Assembly (NCBI GenBank): GCA_021773075.1
Contig: JAJFKT010000035.1
Coordinates: 248,001-312,000 of the forward strand
Source: Woeseiaceae bacterium
Lineage (GTDB): Bacteria > Pseudomonadota > Gammaproteobacteria > Steroidobacterales > Woeseiaceae
Direction: 5' to 3'
DNA: 64,000 nt
How positions within the stretch are numbered: position 1 is the first letter of the stretch; each line of letters begins with the position of its first letter. A model generated the notes under the pieces. It had not been told where the DNA came from, ran no database searches, and was given only the letters and a program-made list of their open reading frames with translations. A program made the translations under genes and the position numbers. Shown here piece by piece: positions 27,238-35,685 of the stretch.

Positions 27238-28394
27238 AGCCGCACCTCGTCTATTCAATAGGGCTGATTGTCATCGTCGCTGCGGCGGTCGGCGTATGGC
27301 AGCGCTGGCCATCAACGCCACCGGACTGGAATGTCGCTGAACTAGCGATTCTGAAATCACTGTCGCTGGAATCACTACCGGTGCTGCCGAAAGACCCGAG
27401 TAACGCTGTCGCCGATAATCCGCTGGCCGCCAAATTTGGCCGGCAGCTGTTCTTCGACACCCGTCTGAGCGCGAACGGTGAAATATCCTGTGCCACCTGC
27501 CACCAGGAAGAGCGGCGTTTTACCGATGGGTTGCAGAAATCGCAGGCTATCGGCGTAACCGACAGACATGCGCCAAGCATCGTCGGCACTGCATACAGTC
27601 CATGGCAGTTTTGGGATGGCCGCCGTGATAGTCAGTGGGCCCAGGCGCTCGCGCCGTTGGAGGATCCGAACGAACACGGAACCAGTCGCGAACAGGTCGT
27701 CGATCTGATTTTGAACGATGCCGAATACCGAGCTGTCTACGACAAGCTGTTTGCCGGGGGTAGAACTGAACTTAATGTCGTTTTCGGCAACATCGGAAAG
27801 TCGATTGCGGCTTTTGAAAGAACCGTCATGCCAAGCCCATCAAGATTTGATGATTACGTTCAGGCGGTCGTTGGCGGCGATACAGCGAGGCAAGGTGAGT
27901 TACTCAGTGACGATGAAAAGTGGGGGTTAAGACTGTTCATCGGTGATGCGAACTGCATGCAGTGTCACAACGGCCCACTTTTCACTAACCATGAATTCCA
28001 CAATACTGGCGTGATCAGTTTTCCGGGTGATGTTCCGGATAAGGCACGAGTTGCCGGTGTTCAGGAAGTGCTGGCCGCCGAGTTCAATTGCCGCAGTGAC
28101 TATAGTGATGATCCCGAACGCCAGTGCGCCGAGTTGGAATTCGCTCGAACTGGCGTCGAATTGATAGGCGCTTTCAAGACACCGTCACTACGCAATCTCG
28201 AGAATACGGCGCCGTTCATGCACAAAGGGCAGCTGGCAACACTGGCCGACGTCTTACGACACTACAACGATGCCCCGGATTCAATGATTGGCCACAACGA
28301 GGCGAAACCATTGAATTTGAGTCAACGGGAGCTACGCCAGCTCGAACAATTTCTAATGACGCTTGCTGCACCGGTCGTTACACCGACTACATAG
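27234..28394 (+). CDS. di-haem cytochrome c peroxidase/MauG family protein
   Basis: A 386-residue periplasmic protein with an N-terminal membrane anchor or signal (YSIGLIVIVAAAVGVW). The first haem site is CATCHQEERRFTDG (about 83-96) and the second CMQCHNGPLFTNHEFHNTG (about 240-258). The late SLRNLENTAPFMHKGQLATLADVL is the Met/His region typical of bacterial cytochrome c peroxidases and MauG-like enzymes. It probably reduces peroxide or oxidises a partner protein in the periplasm. Same operon as the YtkA/FixH-like gene upstream. Confidence 0.9.
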   Translation: MKPHLVYSIGLIVIVAAAVGVWQRWPSTPPDWNVAELAILKSLSLESLPVLPKDPSNAVADNPLAAKFGRQLFFDTRLSANGEISCATCHQEERRFTDGLQKSQAIGVTDRHAPSIVGTAYSPWQFWDGRRDSQWAQALAPLEDPNEHGTSREQVVDLILNDAEYRAVYDKLFAGGRTELNVVFGNIGKSIAAFERTVMPSPSRFDDYVQAVVGGDTARQGELLSDDEKWGLRLFIGDANCMQCHNGPLFTNHEFHNTGVISFPGDVPDKARVAGVQEVLAAEFNCRSDYSDDPERQCAELEFARTGVELIGAFKTPSLRNLENTAPFMHKGQLATLADVLRHYNDAPDSMIGHNEAKPLNLSQRELRQLEQFLMTLAAPVVTPTT

Positions 28395-28406
28395 CTATTT
28401 GAGCGA

Positions 28407-28535
28407 GTCTCACAATATGGAATGCCGCACCGAAACGCTGGACAAATTCGAGCGAGCGGTGGACATTACGATACCCAAACCCGAACTGCTAAATGCCGAG
28501 GCCGCCGTTGGAGGGCCGATACACCCATGAAGAAA
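28407..28535 (+). repeat. 129-bp leader repeat, copy 1
   Basis: This stretch is about 93% identical (nine mismatches, no gaps) to 29827-29955. Both copies end at the ATGAAGAAA that starts the following gene, with the start codon at the same offset (120 bases). It contains a Shine-Dalgarno-like GGAGGG 12 bases before that start, and a 37-codon ORF annotated separately. Confidence 0.9.
28418..28531 (+). CDS. 37-codon upstream ORF in leader copy 1
   Basis: Starts ATG GAA TGC and encodes MECRTETLDKFERAVDITIP... ending AAVGGPIHP. Its TGA overlaps the ATG of the Rieske gene (ATGA), so translational coupling is possible. The second leader copy keeps the same frame and the same length with seven amino-acid changes and two silent changes among nine substitutions. 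That pattern does not show strong purifying selection. It may be a leader peptide or only a by-product of the duplicated leader. Confidence 0.4.
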
Positions 28536-29753
28536 AAGGCGGTCACTAAAAATGTCGATCAGTCCGTTGAGGATTTGATCTCGAGCCACAAACCAGGCCA
28601 TTCGCTTGCGCAGCGTTTTTACACTGACCCCGCGATTTACGAGCTTGAGCTTGAGAAAATCGTTTACCGAAACTGGATTCTTGCCGGACATGCGTCGCAA
28701 TTGCCGGAGCCGGGTGACTTCAAAGTATTCAACGTTGCCGGCGAGTCGGCGATTATTATTCGTGGCAAGGATTCTCGGCTAAAGAGCTTCGCAAATGTCT
28801 GTCGTCATCGAGGATCGCTCGTCTGTATTGAAGAACGTGGACACACCAAGAAATTTCAATGCCCGTATCACGGCTGGATATACGATATCGATGGCAACCT
28901 GACGGCAGCGAGAAACATGAATGAAGGCTTCGACTTGTCAACGCATGGTTTGAAGCCAGTTTCGCTCGGCGAAATCCACGGCTTGATATTCGTGAGCTTT
29001 AGTGACGACCCACCATCGCTGGAGGGCGCGATTCGCGACCTCAAAGAGCCGTTGGAAATGTACGACTTCAGGAACCTGAAAGTTGCGGCGCAAAAGAGCT
29101 ATGCGATTGCTGCAAACTGGAAGCTGTCGATCGAAAATTACCAGGAGTGCTATCACTGTGCCACTGCACACCCCGAATACGCGCAAATGCACACGAGGAT
29201 GCTGGACGGCGAGAAGCGTAAGCGAGCGTCAAGCCATATGTATGAACGTATGGAGGATTGTGGCATCAAGAACATCACTATCAATCACGTCGATGGTGCG
29301 GCGCGACCGGGCGAGATCGGCTTTGGTATCGATCGGGCGGCGATGTTTAACAAGTACAAGACCGGCAGTAAGGGAGGCCAGCCGGTCGCACCCTTGCTCG
29401 GTAGCATCACGGGCTACGACGGGGGGCAAGCGGACCTGTCGTTCGGCCCGTTCTCGTTCCTGCTGGCCTATAACGATCATGTGGTTTGCTACGTGTTTAC
29501 GCCAGTTGATCACAAGAGCTCGAACTGTGAAATCTATTGGCTGGTTCGCGGAGATGCGGAAGAAGGCAAGGACTACAAGGTCGACGAGTTAATGTGGTTA
29601 TGGGATATCACAACGGAGTCCGACAAAGAAATTATCGTCAATAACTCCAAGGGCGTGCATTCCAAATATTATGAGCCGGGGCCGTTCTCCGGAATGGAAG
29701 AGGCTGAGCGAGTTTATATTGAGTGGCTTCTTGCTGAACTTCAGCGCCCCTAG
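28527..29753 (+). CDS. Rieske-type ring-hydroxylating/N-demethylating oxygenase, alpha subunit (GbcA-like)
   Basis: A 408-residue oxygenase. The Rieske 2Fe-2S ligands are C92 and H94 (VCRHRGS) with C112 and H115 (QCPYHGW). The non-haem iron site is in IENYQECYHCATAHPEY (about 205-221, two His), with a later acidic ligand in the expected C-terminal region. The YQECYHC stretch is characteristic of the branch that includes glycine-betaine (GbcA) and stachydrine demethylases, not arene dioxygenases. It would monooxygenate an N-methyl group, releasing formaldehyde, with an unseen reductase. The following flavoproteins, GcvT-like and homocysteine methyltransferase genes support a methyl-amine substrate. 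The start at ATGAAGAAA is set by the leader repeat. Confidence 0.88.
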   Translation: MKKKAVTKNVDQSVEDLISSHKPGHSLAQRFYTDPAIYELELEKIVYRNWILAGHASQLPEPGDFKVFNVAGESAIIIRGKDSRLKSFANVCRHRGSLVCIEERGHTKKFQCPYHGWIYDIDGNLTAARNMNEGFDLSTHGLKPVSLGEIHGLIFVSFSDDPPSLEGAIRDLKEPLEMYDFRNLKVAAQKSYAIAANWKLSIENYQECYHCATAHPEYAQMHTRMLDGEKRKRASSHMYERMEDCGIKNITINHVDGAARPGEIGFGIDRAAMFNKYKTGSKGGQPVAPLLGSITGYDGGQADLSFGPFSFLLAYNDHVVCYVFTPVDHKSSNCEIYWLVRGDAEEGKDYKVDELMWLWDITTESDKEIIVNNSKGVHSKYYEPGPFSGMEEAERVYIEWLLAELQRP

Positions 29754-29826
29754 GATGACGGCGCAGGTAGCTATACCGACGACACGGCTATTCGGGCATC
29801 CAGAGACCCGTACTTCTTGTGGGGGG

Positions 29827-29955
29827 GTCTCACAATATGGAATGTCGCACTGAAACGCTGGACAAATTCGAGCAAGCGGTGGACATTACGATACGCAAAC
29901 CCGAACCGATATATTCCGAGGCCGCCGTTGGAGGGCCGATACACCTATGAAGAAA
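29827..29955 (+). repeat. 129-bp leader repeat, copy 2
   Basis: Second copy of the leader found at 28407-28535, in front of the first PYROXD2-type flavoprotein. It starts abruptly after a run of seven G and is unrelated upstream of that point. Nine substitutions, no indels. The sequence 29754-29826 between the Rieske stop and this copy holds no gene that I can see. Confidence 0.9.
29838..29951 (+). CDS. 37-codon upstream ORF in leader copy 2
   Basis: Same layout as copy 1: ATG GAA TGT..., product beginning MECRTETLDKFEQAVDITIR and ending AAVGGPIHL, with TGA overlapping the ATG of the flavoprotein gene. Conserved residues are mainly at both ends, and the middle differs. Whether it is translated is unknown. 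Confidence 0.4.
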
Positions 29956-31563
29956 TATGACGCGATAGTCGTTGGTGCCGGACACAACGGGCTGACCACC
30001 GCAGCGTTTCTTGCGAAAGCGGGGCTGGATGTTGTGTGCGTGGAGAAGAACGACTACATCGGTGGTGCCACGGTAAGTCGAAACCTCTACAAGGACTGGT
30101 GGTACTCAAACTGTTCGTACGTATGCAGCTTATTGCGCCCGGAAATTTATCGTTCTTTGGAGTTGCACAAACACGGCCTGCAAATAACACCGTACGGTGG
30201 TTCGCTAACCTTTATGGAAAACGGCGACTACTACGGTGCTTACCACGATCCTGAGGTCAAATATCGTGAGATGGCTCGCTTCTCTCGCCACGATGCGGAT
30301 GCCTACAAGAACTACTCGGCCGATACGATGCGGCAATGCCGATTTATTCGCGACTTCCTGCTGAGTACCGCACCAGACCCAACGTCATTCAAACCGAAAG
30401 ACCTGAGGGAGCTCGCACGAATTGGCGGCAAGTTCATGCGTATGGGCGAGGATCGAATGTACGAGACGATTCGTTTCTGGACTATGAGTGTTGCTGAATA
30501 CCTCGACGAGTACTTCGAGACGGACGTTATTAAAGCTGCACTTTCTGGCAGCGGCATTATCGGAACAGCACTTGGCATCCACTCACCGGGTACCGCCTAT
30601 GTACTGTTACACCATTACATGGGTGATGTTGACGGCAACGCCGGATCGTGGGGCTTTGCACGTGGTGGTACCGGTGCCGTATCAAAGGCGATCGCGGGAG
30701 CATTTCAAGCAGCCGGCGGCGAGATTCGTACAGAGGCAGGCGTTGACAAATTTGTCGTCAAAAATGGCAAAGCAATTGGAGTAGCTCTCGACAACGGAGA
30801 TGAAATCAACGCCGATATCGTCGTTTCTGCAATGGACGTCAAGCGTACGTTCCTGACTTGCATGGACAAGAGCGATCTGCCGGAGAAATTTCACCGCCGT
30901 GTTGAGAGCTTCAAGATTCGCGGCTCGTCAGGGAAGGTCAATATCGCGCTCGACGGCATGCCGACATTCCCGGCACTGCCCAAGGGTAGCTCACTGTATT
31001 CCAGTGATATGCACTTCATCGACTCGATGGAGCGTATGGAACTGGCTTACGATGACTGGAAGGCAGGAACATGGTCGAAAGATCCGTATATCGACATGAC
31101 CATTCCAACGGCTAACGATCCGACGATGGCTCCTCCGGGCAAGCACTTCATGAGTTGTTTCGTGCAGTACTGTCCGCATCAGATCGAAGGTCGAAGCTGG
31201 ACCAGTGCAGAAAAAGATGCATTCGCGAAATCCGTATTCGACCAAATCGGCAACTACAGCCCCGACTTTAAGGATCTCATCCTGCATGCAGAAGTGCGTA
31301 CGCCAGAGGATATCGAAAACGAAATCGGAATTACCGAGGGCAATATTTTCCACGGTGAATTGACGATGGATCAATTGTTATTCAACCGGCCGATTCCGGG
31401 CTACGCGCAATACCGCGGACCGATCGCGGGCTTGTACATGTGTGGATCCAGTAATCATCCCGGCGGCGGCATCATGGGCGCACCGGGCGCGAACGCGGCA
31501 CGGGAGATCTTAAGCGACTTGAAACGCCCAAACACCGTACCGGAGAACTTTGGCGATGACTGA
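29947..31563 (+). CDS. PYROXD2/phytoene-desaturase-like FAD oxidoreductase 1
   Basis: A 538-residue flavoprotein. The FAD motif is AIVVGAGHNGLTTAAFLAKAGLDVVCVEKND (about 5-35) and the C-terminal closing motif is GLYMCGSSNHPGGGIMGAPGANAAREIL (about 497-524), both typical of the PYROXD2/carotenoid-isomerase-like amine-oxidase fold. It follows leader copy 2. The next gene encodes a paralogue (overlap of 8 bases), so they may form a heteromer. Substrate not known; an amine or methylated intermediate of the cluster is inferred. Confidence 0.88.
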   Translation: MKKYDAIVVGAGHNGLTTAAFLAKAGLDVVCVEKNDYIGGATVSRNLYKDWWYSNCSYVCSLLRPEIYRSLELHKHGLQITPYGGSLTFMENGDYYGAYHDPEVKYREMARFSRHDADAYKNYSADTMRQCRFIRDFLLSTAPDPTSFKPKDLRELARIGGKFMRMGEDRMYETIRFWTMSVAEYLDEYFETDVIKAALSGSGIIGTALGIHSPGTAYVLLHHYMGDVDGNAGSWGFARGGTGAVSKAIAGAFQAAGGEIRTEAGVDKFVVKNGKAIGVALDNGDEINADIVVSAMDVKRTFLTCMDKSDLPEKFHRRVESFKIRGSSGKVNIALDGMPTFPALPKGSSLYSSDMHFIDSMERMELAYDDWKAGTWSKDPYIDMTIPTANDPTMAPPGKHFMSCFVQYCPHQIEGRSWTSAEKDAFAKSVFDQIGNYSPDFKDLILHAEVRTPEDIENEIGITEGNIFHGELTMDQLLFNRPIPGYAQYRGPIAGLYMCGSSNHPGGGIMGAPGANAAREILSDLKRPNTVPENFGDD

Positions 31564-33100
31564 CAAATTCGATGCGATCGTCGTGGGTGCCGGCCACAAC
31601 GGACTGGTGTGTTCTGCCTTGTTGGCGAAAGCGGGTAAGCGAGTTTTGGTGCTGGAAGCCAATGAGCAGGTGGGTGGTGCAGCCATAACAAGAGAGTTCG
31701 CAGATGGCTACTCGGTATCAGCGTGCGCACATTTGCTGTACCAACTGCAACCCGAAGTTCGCAAGGAATTGAAGCTTTCACCACGGCTTGTGAGCGAGGA
31801 CATGACAACGATTGCTCTTGCCGAGGATGGCAATCATCTGCGTATCAACGGCGATAGGGTTGATGGCGTAACTGATGAAGATGCCCGCGAGTATCGTGAC
31901 TTCCACAAACGCATGACACGCTTCTCAGACCTGTTGCGAAAGTACTTCAACAAGCGGCCGCCGCGTCTGGGAACCAGGGACTTTAAAGACCTGATGATTC
32001 TTGGCCAGCTGGGTCTCGACATGCGCATGCTTGGCAAAGAAGAGATGCGGGAATTCCTGCGCCTTATCGGTATGAATATTAACGACGAGGTGACCGAACG
32101 ATTTGAGACCCCGTTGCTACGGGGTGCAATCAGCCTCGACGCGGTTCTCGGTACGCATCTCGCGCCTCGATCACCAAATACGATAATGACCTATCTCTAC
32201 CGTCTCGCCGGTGACCATGGTAGGACCTCGGTTCCAGCAGGTGGAATGGGTAGCGTTAGCAATGAGCTGGCGCACGTAGCACGCAACGCCGGCGTTACGA
32301 TTCGAACCAGCATGCCAGTACGTCGAATAGTTATTACTAACGGCCGTGCAACCGGTGTGGAAACGGATTCCGGTGAGCGCTTCGATAGCTTAACGATTAT
32401 TTCCAACGCGGATCCGAAGACAACAGTGATGCAATTGATCGGCGCGAAGCATGCAGAAACAGGATTCGCACGTCGCGTCAGTCATATTCGCGCCAAAGGC
32501 AATGCTGCGAAACTGCACTTGGCTTTAGACGGTCTTCCGACTATTCAGGGACTATCCAAAAAGGAGTTCGCCGAGCGTTTCGTGATAGCGCCTGATCAAC
32601 ACTATGTCGAGCGCGCCTTCGATCCGGCCAAATACGGCAAAAGCTCCCCAGAGCCGGTGTTCGAAATCACGTTCCCAAGTTTCCGTGATGAAACGCTTGC
32701 GCCGACGGGCAAGCATGTGATGTCTGCGGTTGTACAGTACGCTCCGTATGCGCTGAAGGGCGGCTGGACCGATGAAGCGAAGGCCGAGTTTATGCAATCG
32801 ATAATCACGACGCTCAGCAATTACATGCCGGATATTGAACAACGCATCACAGCCAGTGAGTTGTTAACGCCGGCAGACATCGAAAGTGAGTTTCATATGA
32901 CGGGTGGCCATTGGCATCACGCTGAGCTGACACTGGATCAGTTTCTTATCGTACGCCCCGCAAATGGTGCGGCGCAGTACAGCCTACCGATTGAGGGTGT
33001 GTACTTATGCGGCGCCGGTACGCATCCGGGCGGTGGTGTGAGTGGTGCGGCGGGCCGCAATGCGGCACGGACGATTCTTAGCCGGGAGGGAGCAGCGTGA
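31556..33100 (+). CDS. PYROXD2/phytoene-desaturase-like FAD oxidoreductase 2
   Basis: A 514-residue paralogue of the gene before it. N-terminal AIVVGAGHNGLVCSALLAKAGKRVLVLEANEQVGGAAITREF and C-terminal GVYLCGAGTHPGGGVSGAAGRNAARTIL. I chose the ATG at 31556, which begins MTDKFDAIVVGAG and has GGAGAA 12 bases upstream; it overlaps the preceding stop. It is followed without gap by the GcvT-like gene (GTGA overlap), so the four genes from the Rieske oxygenase onward are tightly packed. Confidence 0.9.
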   Translation: MTDKFDAIVVGAGHNGLVCSALLAKAGKRVLVLEANEQVGGAAITREFADGYSVSACAHLLYQLQPEVRKELKLSPRLVSEDMTTIALAEDGNHLRINGDRVDGVTDEDAREYRDFHKRMTRFSDLLRKYFNKRPPRLGTRDFKDLMILGQLGLDMRMLGKEEMREFLRLIGMNINDEVTERFETPLLRGAISLDAVLGTHLAPRSPNTIMTYLYRLAGDHGRTSVPAGGMGSVSNELAHVARNAGVTIRTSMPVRRIVITNGRATGVETDSGERFDSLTIISNADPKTTVMQLIGAKHAETGFARRVSHIRAKGNAAKLHLALDGLPTIQGLSKKEFAERFVIAPDQHYVERAFDPAKYGKSSPEPVFEITFPSFRDETLAPTGKHVMSAVVQYAPYALKGGWTDEAKAEFMQSIITTLSNYMPDIEQRITASELLTPADIESEFHMTGGHWHHAELTLDQFLIVRPANGAAQYSLPIEGVYLCGAGTHPGGGVSGAAGRNAARTILSREGAA

Positions 33101-34299
33101 CGCTTGTAAGAGAACCGGTTCATCAGGGACGCTTAAAGACCCCATTTTATCCGTGTGTTGAAAAGCTCGATACGGTTAACCAGTGGCACGAATGGAAGGG
33201 TTACTCGAGCCCGGACGCGCTGTATTGCGAAGACATGGAATATTTCGCGATTCGCAACGGCACGGGCGTCTTCGATCTTTCGCCGATGACCAAATATCGG
33301 ATTACGGGTCCGGATGCACTCGACTACCTGAATCGCCTGGTTACGCGTGACATGGCAAAGATCCGTCCGGGACGCGTCGCCTATGCCGTCTGGTGTGACG
33401 ATCTGGGGCAGGTGATCGATGACGGGACAATTTTCCACTTGCGTGAGGGCGAGTACCGACTGTGTTCTCAGGAGCGACATTTCGCCTGGTTGCAGGCGGC
33501 CACGATCGGCTTCGATGTGTCCATCGTTCATGAAACGGAAGAAGTCGCGGCGCTTGCTGTTCAGGGTCCAACGTCTTTCAGCATTCTTAGCAACATGAAT
33601 ATTCCGGGTCTGGAGCAGCTCAAACCATTCGGTTTGATGCATGTTGATTTTCAAGGCACCGAAATGATGGTGTCTCGAACGGGCTTCACGGCTGACCTTG
33701 GGTATGAGCTGTGGATCGATCCGGGCAAGGCATTGGAGCTTTGGGACGCACTGTTCGCCGCGGGTGAACTACATAAAATTCGGGCTATCGGTACCCAGGC
33801 ACTGGAGTTAGCGCGTATTGAGGCGGGTTACCTCGCACCGTATGCTGAATTTCTGCCTTCTGACGAAGTTATCCGCACAGGCCGCTCTCGCTCACCGCTG
33901 GAGCTTGGACTCGACTGGCTGGTCGATTTCAAGAAACCCAATTTTAACGGTCGTCGGGCCCTCGCTGAAGAAAAACGTAATGGTTCGAAATGGCAATTAG
34001 TAAAACTCGATATTGATGGCAATAAAGCTGCACACGCGTCCTATATTTTCGCGAAGGAAAAAGGCAACAAGAAAGAGATAGGATTTGTGACTTCTGCAGC
34101 CTGGTCTCCTGTGTGCAAACAGAATATTGCATTAGGCACGGTACTGGCACCGCATGGAAAGCCCGGTGATACCGTGTGGGTCGAGATTTACTACCAGCGT
34201 GAGATGCACTGGAATCGCGCAATGGCGAAGGCCACTGTTGTTGATAAACCGTTTTGGTACCCTGCGCGGCGTGGAGCAACACCGCCGGGATCCTATTAA
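33097..34299 (+). CDS. GcvT/DmdA-like aminomethyltransferase
   Basis: A 400-residue protein of the folate-binding aminomethyltransferase family: YFAIRNGTGVFDLSPMTKYRITGPDALDYLNRLVTRDM early on, VQGPTSF centrally, then MMVSRTGFTADLGYELWIDP and ALELARIEAGYLAP (folate-site region), with the C-terminal barrel VTSAAWSP. The start is a GTG overlapping the previous stop. This family moves a methyl or methylene group from an N- or S-methylated substrate to tetrahydrofolate. In context it would capture one-carbon units from a demethylated amine. Confidence 0.88.
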   Translation: MTLVREPVHQGRLKTPFYPCVEKLDTVNQWHEWKGYSSPDALYCEDMEYFAIRNGTGVFDLSPMTKYRITGPDALDYLNRLVTRDMAKIRPGRVAYAVWCDDLGQVIDDGTIFHLREGEYRLCSQERHFAWLQAATIGFDVSIVHETEEVAALAVQGPTSFSILSNMNIPGLEQLKPFGLMHVDFQGTEMMVSRTGFTADLGYELWIDPGKALELWDALFAAGELHKIRAIGTQALELARIEAGYLAPYAEFLPSDEVIRTGRSRSPLELGLDWLVDFKKPNFNGRRALAEEKRNGSKWQLVKLDIDGNKAAHASYIFAKEKGNKKEIGFVTSAAWSPVCKQNIALGTVLAPHGKPGDTVWVEIYYQREMHWNRAMAKATVVDKPFWYPARRGATPPGSY

Positions 34300-34327
34300 C
34301 GCGAGTTGACCCGCTCAACCGCTAAAT

Positions 34328-35641
34328 TCAGTCGTGATGGATGACCGTTCCACCCTTGATCACAATTCGCACATCCTGTAACACGCTAATATCATCGAGC
34401 GGGTTGCCGGGCAGCGCAATCAGATCACCGTATCGTCCTACTTCAATAGCGCCGACGTCGGTAGATAGACCCATATGATCTGCGGCGACGGAGGTCGCCG
34501 ACTTGATCGCATGCATTGGCGTCATGCCGTGCTTCACCATTTCTACAAACTGCCGCGTGCCCATGTCATGCGGTAAAACACCCAGGTCTGTTCCGAAGAG
34601 CAAAGTTACGTCCGCCGCGAGCGCCTTGCGAAATACATCGCGTTGCGCCTCGGTCGTATCCTCGTTCTTTTGCATGAATTCCTCCGCATAACCCTGTGCC
34701 TCACCGACCTCCTCAGTATAGGTGCCGTTATAAACATCCATTGAGAATGCGACCCCATGCTCTACGGCCAGGGCGACAGATTCGTCGTCGCCCAAAGACG
34801 CATGCTCAATTGAATCTACGCCCGCGAGTATTGCATCTTTGATCGACTCGGCGCTGTGTGCATGTGCGGTTACTTTGATTCCTGCAGCATTGGCAACTTC
34901 AACGACGGCCTTGATTTCCTCGAATGTCATTTCCGGTGCGCCGGGACTGCTGCTATGCCCGAATACGGCGCCTGACGCGATGATCTTTAAGAAGTCGGCG
35001 CCACCGTCGACGGCGTACTGCGCTCGATCACGAAACTCTTCAACGCCACGCGCGACACCCATGCGGTAGTAGTCCGGTATCTCGCTGTCGTCGATGCCGG
35101 GAATGTACATGTCGCCGCCGCCATGGGGGATGGTCAGATAAGGGCCCGCAAATCGTACTCGCGGTCCAACAACTTCTCCGGATCGAATCTGGTCGCGCAG
35201 GTCTCGCGCCACCCAGGCTTTGTAGGAACCAACGTTTCTTACCGTAGTGAAACCGGCATCGAGGACGACCTTGGCGAGCTCGGCTGCGAGCTGTTTCGTG
35301 TCCTCGGGAGTACGGCGGAGATAGATCGTATAGTCGTCAGCATCCGATGGAATACCGTCGAAATGCACGTGCATATCGATCAGTCCGGGCAGGCAGGTAA
35401 GATCGCCAAGGTCCAGAATTTCGACATCTTCCATGGACGGATCGTTAGCGGGCAAAATCGCGCTGACGCGCTGCTTGCTCATAACGATCAGCCGCTCACC
35501 TATTGCCTTATTTGAGAGTCCATCGATGATCGTTCCGCAACGAACGACTAAATCGATGTCGTCCGTAACCTCAACGTCACCCGTTTGGCCACAGCCTGTT
35601 ATGAGAGCGGCGAGAATGGCGAGCGTGCAAATTCGGTTCAT
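34328..35641 (-). CDS. amidohydrolase lipoprotein (imidazolonepropionase-like)
   Basis: A 437-residue metal-dependent hydrolase. It begins with a lipoprotein signal ending LITGC (Cys about residue 17), so it is a periplasmic anchored enzyme. The metal site is seen as LPGLIDMHVHFDG, then KVTAHAHSAESIKDA, SIEHASLGDD and FGTDLGVL (Asp). The closing GAIEVGRYGDLIALPGNPLDD is typical. I used the ATG at 35641, which starts the lipoprotein signal and has CTGGAG upstream; a start eight codons further up is possible. It faces the GcvT-like gene convergently and the homocysteine methyltransferase divergently. Probably prolidase/cyclic-amide type; substrate unknown. Confidence 0.88.
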   Translation of the reverse strand: MNRICTLAILAALITGCGQTGDVEVTDDIDLVVRCGTIIDGLSNKAIGERLIVMSKQRVSAILPANDPSMEDVEILDLGDLTCLPGLIDMHVHFDGIPSDADDYTIYLRRTPEDTKQLAAELAKVVLDAGFTTVRNVGSYKAWVARDLRDQIRSGEVVGPRVRFAGPYLTIPHGGGDMYIPGIDDSEIPDYYRMGVARGVEEFRDRAQYAVDGGADFLKIIASGAVFGHSSSPGAPEMTFEEIKAVVEVANAAGIKVTAHAHSAESIKDAILAGVDSIEHASLGDDESVALAVEHGVAFSMDVYNGTYTEEVGEAQGYAEEFMQKNEDTTEAQRDVFRKALAADVTLLFGTDLGVLPHDMGTRQFVEMVKHGMTPMHAIKSATSVAADHMGLSTDVGAIEVGRYGDLIALPGNPLDDISVLQDVRIVIKGGTVIHHD

Positions 35642-35685
35642 CAGAAACTCCAGTAACCGGGTCAAACAGTAGTAAGCTCAGACTC

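Noticed and set aside
34300..34327. Possible terminator between convergent GcvT-like and amidohydrolase genes
   Set aside because: Only GTTGA...TCAAC (5-bp stem) without a T-tract; too weak.
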